A DNA stretch of 64,000 bases from Dysgonomonas sp. BGC7 (GTDB lineage Bacteria; Bacteroidota; Bacteroidia; Bacteroidales; Dysgonomonadaceae). The DNA lies in the NCBI RefSeq assembly GCF_001261735.1, contig NZ_CVRP01000019.1, positions 62,001 to 126,000 of the forward strand, written 5' to 3'. How positions within the stretch are numbered: the stretch's first letter is position 1; each line of letters starts with the position of its first letter. Below, piece after piece: positions 1-9,116 of the stretch. Both the position numbers and the translations under genes were made by a program. Under the pieces are notes generated by a model. It searched no databases. It was given only the letters and a program-made list of their open reading frames with translations, and was not told where the DNA came from.

Positions 1-498
1 ATACAAGGTATCTGTCCAACAGGTTGGCACATACCTAGTGACAGGGAATGGAACGCTCTCGAAAAAGAAATATACAACAATCCTGAAAAATATAGTGAAT
101 ACTCTGGTAGTAACAATTTTAATCCGGCAAACTGGATTCCGGCATGGGAAAGCTCATCGTCTGCTGCTATACGAGGATCTTCCGGTACGAAAGGGCATGC
201 TCATGCGATGCTGTCCGCCTGTCCTGCCCCCGGTAATGTAAAATCAGTCAATGGTAAAAGCCTTCCATCAACATTAGGCGGATTCGATGCATTACCTATA
301 GGATATGCATATAATGGTGAGGTCATCGATCATGGCGGTGGTTGCTACTTCTGGACAGCGAGTACTACAACCAGAGATACACAGAATCCAAACATGTTAT
401 GGGCTTGGGATCGTATAATAACAACTGATCAGGCAGGGGTTTTACGCTATACATATACCCGTAATGCATTGTTTTCTGTCCGTTGCAAAAAAAACTGA
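1..498 (+). CDS. FISUMP-domain protein, C-terminal fragment (cut by window edge)
   Basis: The frame is open from base 1 to a TGA at 496-498 and gives 165 residues, so the N-terminus lies outside the window. It contains the FISUMP hallmarks GICPTGWHIPSDREW near the start, a YFWTAS segment in the last third, and the terminal SVRCKKN. FISUMP (Fibrobacter succinogenes major paralogous) domains are cysteine-poor secreted modules whose ends resemble C-type-lectin-like folds; their ligands are mostly unknown. It closely resembles the last part of the three complete genes that follow, so it is probably a fourth member of the same tandem family. Family membership is clear; function is not. Confidence 0.85.
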   Translation: MQGICPTGWHIPSDREWNALEKEIYNNPEKYSEYSGSNNFNPANWIPAWESSSSAAIRGSSGTKGHAHAMLSACPAPGNVKSVNGKSLPSTLGGFDALPIGYAYNGEVIDHGGGCYFWTASTTTRDTQNPNMLWAWDRIITTDQAGVLRYTYTRNALFSVRCKKN

Positions 499-535
499 TA
501 TAGCTTATACTATCCTCTTGTTAAGACCATGTTAT

Positions 536-1126
536 TTATCTTTTTTCATAAATAACAGTAAAATCTAAACCTTTTGTATTTAGTCCATAGCATAATTCAA
601 ACCAAATATTTCCCTGTGATGTTCTGACCAAAAACTGTTTATAATTATATGGATATGGATCATACATGTCTTTTGCATAACGCATACTGTTTTTTCTAAG
701 CAAATCAGTAGCTTTGTTTATTATCCCTCCTGAATAAACCAAAACACCTCCTAGCTGCAATATAGTTTCTTCATAGTTTTTCACAACACTCGTTTCCGAG
801 AATTCTTGCCCATCTATAGGTAAAACCATGACATGGTAATATTGTCCGCCTATAGTCATAACTAAAGAATCATTGTAAAAAAAGTATTTTTCTTCATATA
901 CTCTATTGTGCTCATTTATATATTGATAGCCTTTTGGTGCTGATAAATAAGGATATTCCCCAATCTCTGAGTTTGTAATGGGAATAGAATTAATATCAAA
1001 CTCTGTAATACTAGATTGAATATTTTCATTTACAGATTTGTCCGTAAGTCCCTTTTGGGAACTCTGAAAACAAGAACTGTAAAAAAACATTAGAAAAAGG
1101 GTGAAGATAAATACTATATTTTTCAC
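536..1126 (-). CDS. Hypothetical lipoprotein
   Basis: This 196-residue protein starts with a hydrophobic signal ending in a lipobox-like SSC (Cys19), so it is probably lipid-anchored in the envelope. The mature part is charged and rich in Tyr and Asn, with no motif I recognise. It is read against the surrounding FISUMP genes, and its stop lies only about 40 bases from the stop of the preceding gene, so the two are convergent. I cannot assign a function. It may be an unrelated insertion in the FISUMP array. Confidence 0.7.
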   Translation of the reverse strand: MKNIVFIFTLFLMFFYSSCFQSSQKGLTDKSVNENIQSSITEFDINSIPITNSEIGEYPYLSAPKGYQYINEHNRVYEEKYFFYNDSLVMTIGGQYYHVMVLPIDGQEFSETSVVKNYEETILQLGGVLVYSGGIINKATDLLRKNSMRYAKDMYDPYPYNYKQFLVRTSQGNIWFELCYGLNTKGLDFTVIYEKR

Positions 1127-1290
1127 GCATAATTTATTTTAGTGAACCGCGAAGATAAGCTTTTCATTATATAAATCTAATTTTTCACCTATTGATTTTA
1201 AGCAATTTACAAACAAAGGCCACAACAACGTCGTTCATCTCACCAAGCAGTCGTTTGTCTCATATTTTCTTATTAAAATCAGACTCCTGA

Positions 1291-1298
1291 TACTTTTG
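1291..1298 (+). promoter_or_regulatory. Candidate -7 element for the FISUMP gene pair
   Basis: TACTTTTG matches the Bacteroidetes -7 consensus TAnnTTTG and lies about 110 bases before the FISUMP start at 1408. No TTTG -33 box sits at the usual 19-21 base spacing, so this is only a candidate. Confidence 0.3.
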
Positions 1299-1407
1299 TA
1301 GTATAAACTATATCCAGTAAAAATTGAAATTGTAATAATAGGTTGAAGATTAGAAGAGTACTATAAACAAATAATACAAAAAGTGACTCTTGAGTAAATA
1401 AGACTTT

Positions 1408-3420
1408 ATGAAACTATATAAAATTATTCAGATAATATGCTTTGTGCCTGTGGTTATTTCCATGACAGCAAATGCTCAGGTAACAATAGGAGAAACAGAA
1501 GCACCTGTTAATGGAGCTCTATTGCAATTAAAAAATATAGCTAATATAAATGGCGCAGAAATAAATGCTAACAAAGGATTAGCTCTTCCCCGTGTCAGTC
1601 TTGCAAGCAAAACTGCACTATATCCTATGTTCACAACACATGCGGACACCCTCAATACTGTCTATAAGAAAAATCATACAGGCCTGATGGTATATAATAC
1701 CAACAGATGTCTTACTAAAAATGAGGGCAAGGACGGCAGAGGTATCTGGATATGGGATGGTACTATGTGGAATAACACATCGGTTTTAAGCGAAGCATCA
1801 TCATTATTTACCAGTACCGACCATATAGATCTACCTAGTGGTAGCGATGCTCGAGGTGCTGTAGGTCCTATAGAATTAGGACTAGAATGGAATCCGGTTG
1901 ACAAACAAGTTACTTATACAGCCCCTACAGCCAGCCCTTCTTTTACTGGCGTTTCTTTCAACAGCATTACTCCCTCCAGCCCCGTTTCTGCCGCTTCAGG
2001 GAAAACCCCTATCAATTTCTTGTCAAATGCAATGACCCTCAATCCCAATGCCCCATGGGCAAGTCTACAATCCGAAATAAATTTTACTCTGGTCGATGCC
2101 GAATGCGGAAATATAAATAAAAAAGTCGTTCTCAATCAGACTAACTATGTATTAAGAAGCTATAATAATGGATATCACGGATACGTAACAAACAACGTAC
2201 TAGGACACAATATATTAAGTAAAGAATCAAACTATTTTGTATTAGTCGATACCAATCCGTTTTCTCTAAGGATCAGAGGTAATGCCAACTGGAAAGCAAC
2301 AGTTACGGGTAATACTAATATCATCACACACAATATTCCTGCCACAGGCGTCGCCAACCTTTCTGGTTTCTCAAACAGCCCCTTACCGGGAGACTTCGTT
2401 ATCACAGGTGTAGCAGCCCCATCTAGTAAATATACCATAGCATCCATAGTTATAGAAGATGAATATACACCACATAGAGCAAAACCTGTGACCGTTACCT
2501 GTTATTCATGTATTGGCACACCTGATTTGAGTAGTGTTTCCATTACAGCCAATAATATCCAGACCGAACAAGGCGATCCTATCTGGGGAACCAATGTCGT
2601 CCACCATTTAGCTAAGCCCGGAGTATATGAAGAATTTTATTCTGCCGATTTTGGTGATGCCGGACGATGGATGACAACAAACCTTGCAGCCACAGCGTAT
2701 GATGGCAATACCCATACTCAGAATAAAATCCTTACAGGGGCACACATTATGGGATATTATAACGAACCACATTGGTGCTATCCTAAAACTCATGGAAGTT
2801 TGATTACTACCGGAGAAGGCCCTTCACAAGAGTATCTGGACAATCCGGCAGTTGGATTTCTTTATAACTGGGATGCAGCCACAGCAGGCAAAGGAGGACC
2901 AACCGGGACATACTCTCCCGGGAATCAAATGGGACTCCCCGAGGGAGATGGGGTAGGTCAACAGCCAAGAATACAGGGAATTTGCCCTAAAGGATGGCAT
3001 TTACCCAGCGATTATGAATGGACAGAACTGGAGAATGAAATAATAACCAATACAACCAAATATGCTGAAATAGATGAAGATATCAAAGCTCCTTTGATAC
3101 CGTTTATTAAAGCTCAGGGGTATCATGGTACAATCCACGCATCGGCAATGAGGGATCATTGCGAACTATTCCAAAGAGCAGATGTGGTAAGTAACTGCTC
3201 TAAAGGTTATTTTCAGGGCGGTTTTGCTGTTTTCTTAGCAGGCCTGGTCACTGGTAACCAAACCGGAAATTTTCGCGACTTCGCCGCAATCTGGAGTAGC
3301 AGTTCTAAATCAGGGGGAGATGCTTGGTCTCGCCGATTCTTTTCGAGTTCAAGTAAAGTTGAAACAAATGGAACAGTACGACACAGTGGAGCTTCTGTTC
3401 GATGCAAAAAAGACAAATAG
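1408..3420 (+). CDS. Large secreted FISUMP-domain protein
   Basis: This 670-residue protein has a signal peptide ending near NAQ (about residue 24), followed by the family's N-terminal module (QVTIG, then GALLQLKN, then KGLALPRVSL). A long middle part (about residues 200-400) is rich in Ser, Thr and Asn and looks like beta-sandwich or Ig-like repeats. A FISUMP domain fills the rest: FGDAGRWMTTNL, GICPKGWHLPSDYEW, then WSSSSKSGGDAWSRRF and a terminal SVRCKKDK. It is nearly twice as long as its neighbours because of the middle insert. It should be exported, and perhaps surface-exposed as an adhesin or glycan-binding protein, but the ligand is unknown. The next gene starts 38 bases downstream, so they are probably co-transcribed. 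Confidence 0.85.
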   Translation: MKLYKIIQIICFVPVVISMTANAQVTIGETEAPVNGALLQLKNIANINGAEINANKGLALPRVSLASKTALYPMFTTHADTLNTVYKKNHTGLMVYNTNRCLTKNEGKDGRGIWIWDGTMWNNTSVLSEASSLFTSTDHIDLPSGSDARGAVGPIELGLEWNPVDKQVTYTAPTASPSFTGVSFNSITPSSPVSAASGKTPINFLSNAMTLNPNAPWASLQSEINFTLVDAECGNINKKVVLNQTNYVLRSYNNGYHGYVTNNVLGHNILSKESNYFVLVDTNPFSLRIRGNANWKATVTGNTNIITHNIPATGVANLSGFSNSPLPGDFVITGVAAPSSKYTIASIVIEDEYTPHRAKPVTVTCYSCIGTPDLSSVSITANNIQTEQGDPIWGTNVVHHLAKPGVYEEFYSADFGDAGRWMTTNLAATAYDGNTHTQNKILTGAHIMGYYNEPHWCYPKTHGSLITTGEGPSQEYLDNPAVGFLYNWDAATAGKGGPTGTYSPGNQMGLPEGDGVGQQPRIQGICPKGWHLPSDYEWTELENEIITNTTKYAEIDEDIKAPLIPFIKAQGYHGTIHASAMRDHCELFQRADVVSNCSKGYFQGGFAVFLAGLVTGNQTGNFRDFAAIWSSSSKSGGDAWSRRFFSSSSKVETNGTVRHSGASVRCKKDK

Positions 3421-3458
3421 GCTACCAAATACAAAATAACTAATAGATTAACACTAAT

Positions 3459-4667
3459 ATGAACATTAAGTTGAAGCATAGGTTTTTACTTTGCTATATA
3501 CTGTTATCAGGTAATATTATAGGACAAGTCACCATAGGGCTTGACGAAGAGCCCATACACGGGGCTCTACTCCAACTAAAAAACCAACCAAATATACAAG
3601 GAAGCAAAGCCAATTCTACAAAAGGGTTAGGTCTTCCTGTTGTAGAACTGACTAATATAAAACCTACAACAAAAGAGGAACTGGCTAAGTCGATAGGGCA
3701 TACAACCGGAAGTTATGACCTAAGCGATCATACGGGGCTACTTATATATAACATCACTGAATCCGTACCTAAACAATGCGCCTTGATTCCAGAAGGTCTC
3801 TATATATGGAATGGCGAAGAATGGCGAATGGCATTCGACCTGCCTGAGATCAAACGTTATACTGACTATAGACCACAAGTTTTAGGGAGACAGGTATATT
3901 ATTACCGAAGTTTTGGTGATGCAGGAGAATGGATGGTAGAAAACTTGCGTTATCTGCCCTTGGATGGAAGTATAACCTTATCGTATAAAAACGTAGAGCA
4001 TAATCACGATTACAATGCAAAAGTATATAGCTATCCCGCAGGACTTTATGGATATACCATACCTTCTGCCACTCCCCATCCTTCATGGAATCCGGCTCAA
4101 GGGCTTATCTACAGCTATTCGGCCTCTACTTTAGGCACATATGATGATATAAGCGGAAATATGGGAAATAATCCTGACGAACCTAAGCTTGAGGGAATAT
4201 GCCCCCCCGGATGGCATGTTCCTTCCGACTATGAATGGAGCCAACTGGAGGAAGAGATGTGTAAGTATCCTGAGAAGTACAGTTCGGAAACCATTCCCCG
4301 CCCATGGCGAGACAGGTTGCCGGGAAGCAGCTCTGACGGGAATGATGACGACTATGAGCAGACGGGGAATCGTGGCACACATGGTGAAATCATGAAAAGC
4401 CTCTGTCCGATGCCTAATATCGCTACGCATCTCGAAGATACTATGGCCAAAGGGTATCCGATGTTTTACGGAGGATTTGGAGCTCAGCTAGTTGGTAACG
4501 GCAGAGGAGAAGAGACACATCTCTATGGGGAAAGTGCGGTATTTTGGACAAGTTCTTATCAGTCGGTATATTCTGCATGGTACAGAGCAATGTTCAGTTT
4601 TGATCTTCGAGTAATGAGACAGAATGCCTTAAAATTTGAGATGCTTAGCATACGATGCAAAAAATAA
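3459..4667 (+). CDS. Secreted FISUMP-domain protein
   Basis: This 402-residue protein has a signal peptide ending about residue 22 and the same N-terminal module as its neighbours (QVTIGLDEEP, GALLQLKN, KGLGLPVVEL). The FISUMP domain starts about residue 145 with RSFGDAGEWMVENL, continues through GICPPGWHVPSDYEW, and ends in FWTSSYQSVYSAWYR and LSIRCKK. It lacks the long middle insert of the preceding 670-residue paralogue. Spacing of 38 bases suggests one transcript with the upstream gene. The role is unknown; extracellular ligand binding is inferred from the domain and the signal. Confidence 0.85.
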   Translation: MNIKLKHRFLLCYILLSGNIIGQVTIGLDEEPIHGALLQLKNQPNIQGSKANSTKGLGLPVVELTNIKPTTKEELAKSIGHTTGSYDLSDHTGLLIYNITESVPKQCALIPEGLYIWNGEEWRMAFDLPEIKRYTDYRPQVLGRQVYYYRSFGDAGEWMVENLRYLPLDGSITLSYKNVEHNHDYNAKVYSYPAGLYGYTIPSATPHPSWNPAQGLIYSYSASTLGTYDDISGNMGNNPDEPKLEGICPPGWHVPSDYEWSQLEEEMCKYPEKYSSETIPRPWRDRLPGSSSDGNDDDYEQTGNRGTHGEIMKSLCPMPNIATHLEDTMAKGYPMFYGGFGAQLVGNGRGEETHLYGESAVFWTSSYQSVYSAWYRAMFSFDLRVMRQNALKFEMLSIRCKK

Positions 4668-4744
4668 GCTATAAATCAGGTTATTAGCAAATATAAAATA
4701 TTGTAAAAAAGAACTAAATAAGCAGTATTATAAGTAATTATATA

Positions 4745-4752
4745 TATCTTTG
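4745..4752 (+). promoter_or_regulatory. Candidate -7 promoter element upstream of the third FISUMP gene
   Basis: TATCTTTG is an exact match to the Bacteroidetes TAnnTTTG box and lies in the 242-base space between the second and third complete FISUMP genes. It would give a leader of about 150 bases. I see no clear -33 TTTG at the right distance. Confidence 0.4.
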
Positions 4753-4909
4753 CAACATGTAGAGACAATTTCTTAGAAAGAGCTAAATTTAAAAACTATC
4801 ATTTTATTGAATATTTAATTAGTAAGAATACAATTTTTATTAAAAAAATATTTTATTGACTTCACATTACAGAATTTTGTTACACAAATAAACCAATGAC
4901 TTAACTACG

Positions 4910-6088
4910 ATGAGAAAAATATGCTTATTCGTTTGTTTTAATATTTTCACATTACTATCACAGGCTCAGGTTACAATAGGCAGCAATATAGCTCCTCAAC
5001 AAGGAAGTCTACTAGATCTGAAAGAAAATTACAATCAAGGGGCAAATTCTACAAAAGGGTTCTTACTTCCCAGAGTTCAGCTTACAGATATAAATAATCT
5101 ATATCCTATGTTTACAAGTGATGGTTCCGGTGGATATACAAATGCGTCAAAAGCAGATGAAGATCAGACGCATACCGGACTGATGGTATATGTTTCTAAA
5201 GAGTTTGGTGACCCTATTAATTGTCCGGGAGTATATCTTTGGGACAGTTATAAGTGGAAATACCTCTTTAAGAATGGAGAAACTCTTGAATCAGATACCC
5301 ACCTATACGACAGGCAAGGCAATAAATATACTATAGCCTCTTTTGGAGATGCCGGTATATGGATGACTCAAAACCTGAGAGTCACAATAACACCCTGCGG
5401 CAATCCTTTAACAAGAAGTAGTGCATCAAGTTCAAAAGATATGTATTATGAATATCCAAACAAAAACTCATCAGGATCGGGTGATTATGGACTTTTGTAT
5501 AATTGGCAAGCTGCAACGAACAAAATGAAAACAGGTCTCTCTCTCGATCAGGGAGAAAGTACCACAACCGGTTTAGCCAACACACCTACAAATATAGAAC
5601 AAAATGGGGTTCAAGGTATATGCCCGCATGGATGGCATCTGCCAAGTGATAAAGAATGGAACGAACTTGAAAAAGTTATTTCAGAAAACCCAACGCTTTA
5701 TAGTACAAATAACACAGTAGTTACATGGAATCCTGCTTGGAGCCTTTCTGTGTCAGGCTATAGAGGGTCTCAACATGGACTCAGTATGAAATCGCCCAGT
5801 CCGATAAGCGACAGTCCTTTTCTGGGAACTACCGGTGGACGCAGTATGACCGATGGTAAAGGATTTAATGTATATCTTGTAGGGTATGCTTATAATGGGA
5901 ATACTATAAGTTATGGCAGTTACGGTTTTTTCTGGACCAGTAGTATAACAAGCTCCGGAAATGCATGGTCTCGTATATTTGCTTCAGCCTCGATAGGAGT
6001 GGGTGGACAAGCTGGTATTACGAGAACCAATAATCCTGTCGAACGTTTGTATGCAATAAGGTGCAAAAAAAATACAGCAACTAATTAA
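4910..6088 (+). CDS. Secreted FISUMP-domain protein
   Basis: This 392-residue protein has a signal peptide ending at SQA-QVTIG (about residue 19). It has the shared N-terminal module (GSLLDLKE, KGFLLPRVQL, NNLYPMFTS) and a FISUMP domain from about residue 140 (ASFGDAGIWMTQNL, GICPHGWHLPSDKEW, FFWTSSITSSGNAWSR, AIRCKKN). Its NNLYPMFTS stretch resembles the 670-residue paralogue, so the three genes look like repeated duplications followed by divergence. It has its own candidate promoter and is followed 70 bases later by a LytTR regulator gene with a hairpin between. The function is unknown. Confidence 0.85.
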   Translation: MRKICLFVCFNIFTLLSQAQVTIGSNIAPQQGSLLDLKENYNQGANSTKGFLLPRVQLTDINNLYPMFTSDGSGGYTNASKADEDQTHTGLMVYVSKEFGDPINCPGVYLWDSYKWKYLFKNGETLESDTHLYDRQGNKYTIASFGDAGIWMTQNLRVTITPCGNPLTRSSASSSKDMYYEYPNKNSSGSGDYGLLYNWQAATNKMKTGLSLDQGESTTTGLANTPTNIEQNGVQGICPHGWHLPSDKEWNELEKVISENPTLYSTNNTVVTWNPAWSLSVSGYRGSQHGLSMKSPSPISDSPFLGTTGGRSMTDGKGFNVYLVGYAYNGNTISYGSYGFFWTSSITSSGNAWSRIFASASIGVGGQAGITRTNNPVERLYAIRCKKNTATN

Positions 6089-6104
6089 ATTCTTAAAAAT
6101 CAGA

Positions 6105-6129
6105 AAAACAGATGATATATCTCTGTTTT
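6105..6129 (+). terminator. Hairpin between FISUMP gene and response regulator
   Basis: AAAACAGA (6105-6112) pairs perfectly with TCTGTTTT (6122-6129) across a 9-base loop. The 3' arm ends in a T run. It may be a weak terminator or attenuator setting the regulator's expression below that of the FISUMP gene. Confidence 0.4.
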
Positions 6130-6157
6130 ACAATTCTGTTTTAATTTAATAAATAAA

Positions 6158-6868
6158 ATGCGATTATATAACTATATCATTGTTGAAGACAATGAGATGG
6201 AATTGTTAATTTTAAAGATAAATCTTCAAAAATATCCATTTCTACAATGTCTAAAGACTTTTACAGATGCCACCAGTGCTTATTTTTTTTTAAAAAACAA
6301 CCCTGTAGATATAGTTTTCAGTGATATACAAATGCCAGACCTGAACGGGTTAGATCTGCTTAATCAGTCTAAAGAAAGTATCACAAGTATTGTATATATA
6401 ACGTCTTATACAGAACATGCCTTGGAAGCCTTCGGATTGGGCGTTACGGATTACATCATTAAGCCTATTGATGAGCAACGGCTCGATAGCTGCATATTAC
6501 GACTAAAAGACTACTTAGACTTAAAATATAAGTCAAATCTATTTGATTTGAGTAACAGTGGAGATTCTATAAAAATAAAGCAAAGCCACGAGACAATAAA
6601 TATAAAAATTCATGAAATAATTTATCTTGAAGCATTAAAGGATTATACAAAAATAGTTACGTTGAATAAATCCTTTGTTACACGCCAACTGTTAAAATAC
6701 ATCATGGAAGAACTTGGAGTCGAATTTTTCATACGTATACATAAAAGCTTTGCAGTACAAGCTAAATACATACAATCAGTAGACACAGGGAAAGTAAAAA
6801 TTATAAATAATATAAGCCTACCAATAGGACGAGCCTATAAACAAAATTTGAGAGAATTCATAAAATGA
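6158..6868 (+). CDS. LytTR-type response regulator
   Basis: This 236-residue protein is a two-domain cytoplasmic transcription regulator. The receiver domain (residues 1-115) has acidic residues Glu10 and Asp11, the phospho-acceptor Asp56 in FSDIQMPDLNG, Thr82 and the conserved Lys102 in IIKPID. The C-terminal LytTR DNA-binding domain (about 135-236) has the typical IYLEALKDYTKIVT and IRIHKSFAV stretches. Its stop overlaps the start of the kinase gene by four bases (ATGA), which indicates translational coupling and a cognate pair. It sits between a FISUMP array and a fimbrial operon whose largest subunit also ends in a FISUMP domain, so those are its likely targets (inference). Confidence 0.93.
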   Translation: MRLYNYIIVEDNEMELLILKINLQKYPFLQCLKTFTDATSAYFFLKNNPVDIVFSDIQMPDLNGLDLLNQSKESITSIVYITSYTEHALEAFGLGVTDYIIKPIDEQRLDSCILRLKDYLDLKYKSNLFDLSNSGDSIKIKQSHETINIKIHEIIYLEALKDYTKIVTLNKSFVTRQLLKYIMEELGVEFFIRIHKSFAVQAKYIQSVDTGKVKIINNISLPIGRAYKQNLREFIK

Positions 6869-8814
6869 GATTTATCACTTCAGTATTCGTTATACTATTT
6901 CTAGTGCCGAATGTATTGGCAGAAGATAACCACAGTAAAGTACATGTATATTACAAACAAAAACAAGATTCTTTACTACAGATCTTAGATAGGACAACTG
7001 ATGATAGTATCAAACATCATCTCTATGTAGACTTAGTTAAGTGTCATCTACATTATAAGATTAAAGATGCTTTAGAATATGCAAATAAGAGTTTATCTAT
7101 TGCTCAGAAAAACAAATCTTCGCGAATGCAAGCAATCAGTCTTTACTTATTAGGAGAAGTTTATAAAGAATACGATAATTTGACCGAAGCTGTTAAATAT
7201 TATACTTGGTCTCTTGACTATTGCAGAGACGATGATGATCTGCATGCACTCAATCTCATAAACTTATCCGAGATTTATCGGAGAAATTTTAAGTTTGAAG
7301 ATGCTATAAAATATGCAAAGGATGGATTATTTATAGCCGAAAAATGCAATAATATAGAAGCAAAGGTTTTTGGGAATATTGTAATAGGGGATATATATGG
7401 TTATGAAAAGAATCATGATGATGCCAAAGTATATCTGGAAAAGAGCCTAAATATTCTCAAAGCAGAAAATATTGGATACAAGTATATGGATTATTACAAA
7501 TCGTTAAGATACGAATCCCATATCAATATAGCAATTGCCGATTTTACGTATGATGCAGAAGATGGTATAAGAAGATATAAATATGTTATCAATCTATGGG
7601 ATAAGGAAGAAGACAGACATCCGACATCTGCACTAGCTATGTGTGGACTGGCATATACCTATCTCTGCATTACAGGAAACGACAGTATTATGAGATTAGT
7701 AAAGATGGATAAAAAGCAGCTTTTAACCGAATCGGATAGACTTATGTCAAGAGCTGTTGATATAATAGAAAGTAACAAGGAGGTTACTACCCTTAACCAG
7801 ATGTATGCTTATGAAATTTACTCTCTGGTAAAATATTACTCAGGAGATTACAAATCTGCATTCGATTATCTAAAGAAATACAGTGACCTAAATACTACTG
7901 TATTTTCGCATAAGAAAAAAGAAGAATTTGCAGTAATGGAAAATAAGCGAGAGATAGAAAACAGAGAATACAAACTAAGAATATCAGAACTCGCTATAAA
8001 AAATAAAGAAAAACAAATGATTTTTCTTTTAGTGGGATTTATTTTACTTAGTGGAATTATTATTTTGGTACTTTATCAATACAAATCGAAACAAAAAACG
8101 AATAAAAAACTTCAACTATTAAACGAACAATTACAGATTGCGAATAAACAGAAAGCCAATTTTCTAGCTATTCTAAATCATGATTTACGAGCTCCAGTAT
8201 CACAATTGATCGAGTATTTACGATTCAGCAAACAATTATCAGAAGTATCCGGCCCTGAGAAAGCAGAAGCTTACAGGCAAAAGATATTAGATGCTGGTGA
8301 CATCTTATTATCTGAAATGGAAGAGCTACTAATTTGGTGTAAAAGTCAGATGCAATACTTCGATCTGGATATAAAAGCGGTGAGTCTATCTGAATTAGTT
8401 AATGAAATAATAGGCTTCTTTTCTTATAAAAAAGATATATTGACTTTTTCTACAAATATAAAAAAAGACTTATTTCTAGAAACGGATAAAAATTATTTGA
8501 AAACTATTTTACGAAATTTGACATCTAATGCTGTTAAAGCTATAGAGGAACAATCCAATCCAACTATAGAATATAATGCATATAGAGAAAATAATCAAAT
8601 CGTAATTTCGGTCAAAGACAATGGCATAGGGCTATCTCCTGATAAAATGAAAGAACTCCTGAATTCAGATCAAGTAAAAGATAATAAAAACGGATTCGGT
8701 TTTCAGATAGTAAAGGAATTGGCAAGTAAAATCGATTGTGAAATAGAAATTCTATCTCCTATAGAGGGAAAGGGAACTACTATTAATCTAATCTTCTCTA
8801 TCTACAAAAAATAA
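6865..8814 (+). CDS. TPR-containing sensor histidine kinase
   Basis: This 649-residue protein has a signal peptide (to about residue 20), then an extracytoplasmic region of TPR-like helical repeats (about 30-360). A short coiled region, one membrane span (about 388-408) and a second coiled coil follow. The HisKA domain has phospho-acceptor His439 in ILNHDLRAPVS, and the HATPase domain has N-box NLTSNAVKA, G1 DNGIGLS and G2 NGFGFQIVKE. This is a common Bacteroidetes layout in which periplasmic TPRs probably sense a protein or envelope state. It is translationally coupled to the LytTR regulator, which it presumably phosphorylates. The signal is unknown. Confidence 0.92.
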   Translation: MRFITSVFVILFLVPNVLAEDNHSKVHVYYKQKQDSLLQILDRTTDDSIKHHLYVDLVKCHLHYKIKDALEYANKSLSIAQKNKSSRMQAISLYLLGEVYKEYDNLTEAVKYYTWSLDYCRDDDDLHALNLINLSEIYRRNFKFEDAIKYAKDGLFIAEKCNNIEAKVFGNIVIGDIYGYEKNHDDAKVYLEKSLNILKAENIGYKYMDYYKSLRYESHINIAIADFTYDAEDGIRRYKYVINLWDKEEDRHPTSALAMCGLAYTYLCITGNDSIMRLVKMDKKQLLTESDRLMSRAVDIIESNKEVTTLNQMYAYEIYSLVKYYSGDYKSAFDYLKKYSDLNTTVFSHKKKEEFAVMENKREIENREYKLRISELAIKNKEKQMIFLLVGFILLSGIIILVLYQYKSKQKTNKKLQLLNEQLQIANKQKANFLAILNHDLRAPVSQLIEYLRFSKQLSEVSGPEKAEAYRQKILDAGDILLSEMEELLIWCKSQMQYFDLDIKAVSLSELVNEIIGFFSYKKDILTFSTNIKKDLFLETDKNYLKTILRNLTSNAVKAIEEQSNPTIEYNAYRENNQIVISVKDNGIGLSPDKMKELLNSDQVKDNKNGFGFQIVKELASKIDCEIEILSPIEGKGTTINLIFSIYKK

Positions 8815-8841
8815 ATGTTGTTTGTCCATCCTAAAAGCTGT

Positions 8842-8867
8842 TTGTCTTTTTCTTCTCTAAAAGACAA
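8842..8867. terminator. AT-rich inverted repeat after the kinase gene
   Basis: TTGTCTTTT (8842-8850) and AAAAGACAA (8859-8867) form a perfect 9-bp stem with an 8-base loop, 27 bases after the kinase stop. No U-run follows, so it could be an RNA stabiliser or a protein-binding palindrome as well as a terminator. Confidence 0.35.
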
Positions 8868-9021
8868 CAATACTATCTATATTTGCTATCACAGAGCTTG
8901 AAAGTATTATATAAAACTTATTTATAACAAATTGAATACTTGTTACAATCTATTTATAACCTACAAAAATATTAAAACAGATATATTATACAAATATGTA
9001 GTTTTGTAAAGTCTGTGTTAA

Positions 9022-9060
9022 GTATGGCTACAAGTTGAGAAACTGGTAGCCATACCCTTT
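9022..9060. terminator. Strong terminator between convergent kinase and OmpA genes
   Basis: GTATGGCTAC (9022-9031) and GTAGCCATAC (9046-9055) form a perfect 10-bp stem, followed on the plus strand by CCTTTT. It lies between the convergent kinase gene and the fimbrial-operon end. The rest of 8815-9116 contains the smaller hairpin at 8842-8867 and otherwise AT-rich DNA without an open frame. Confidence 0.7.
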
Positions 9061-9116
9061 TAGATATCTGTCATTAGAAAGATCCTAATATTTTTGATAT
9101 AGCTCTATTTATATTT

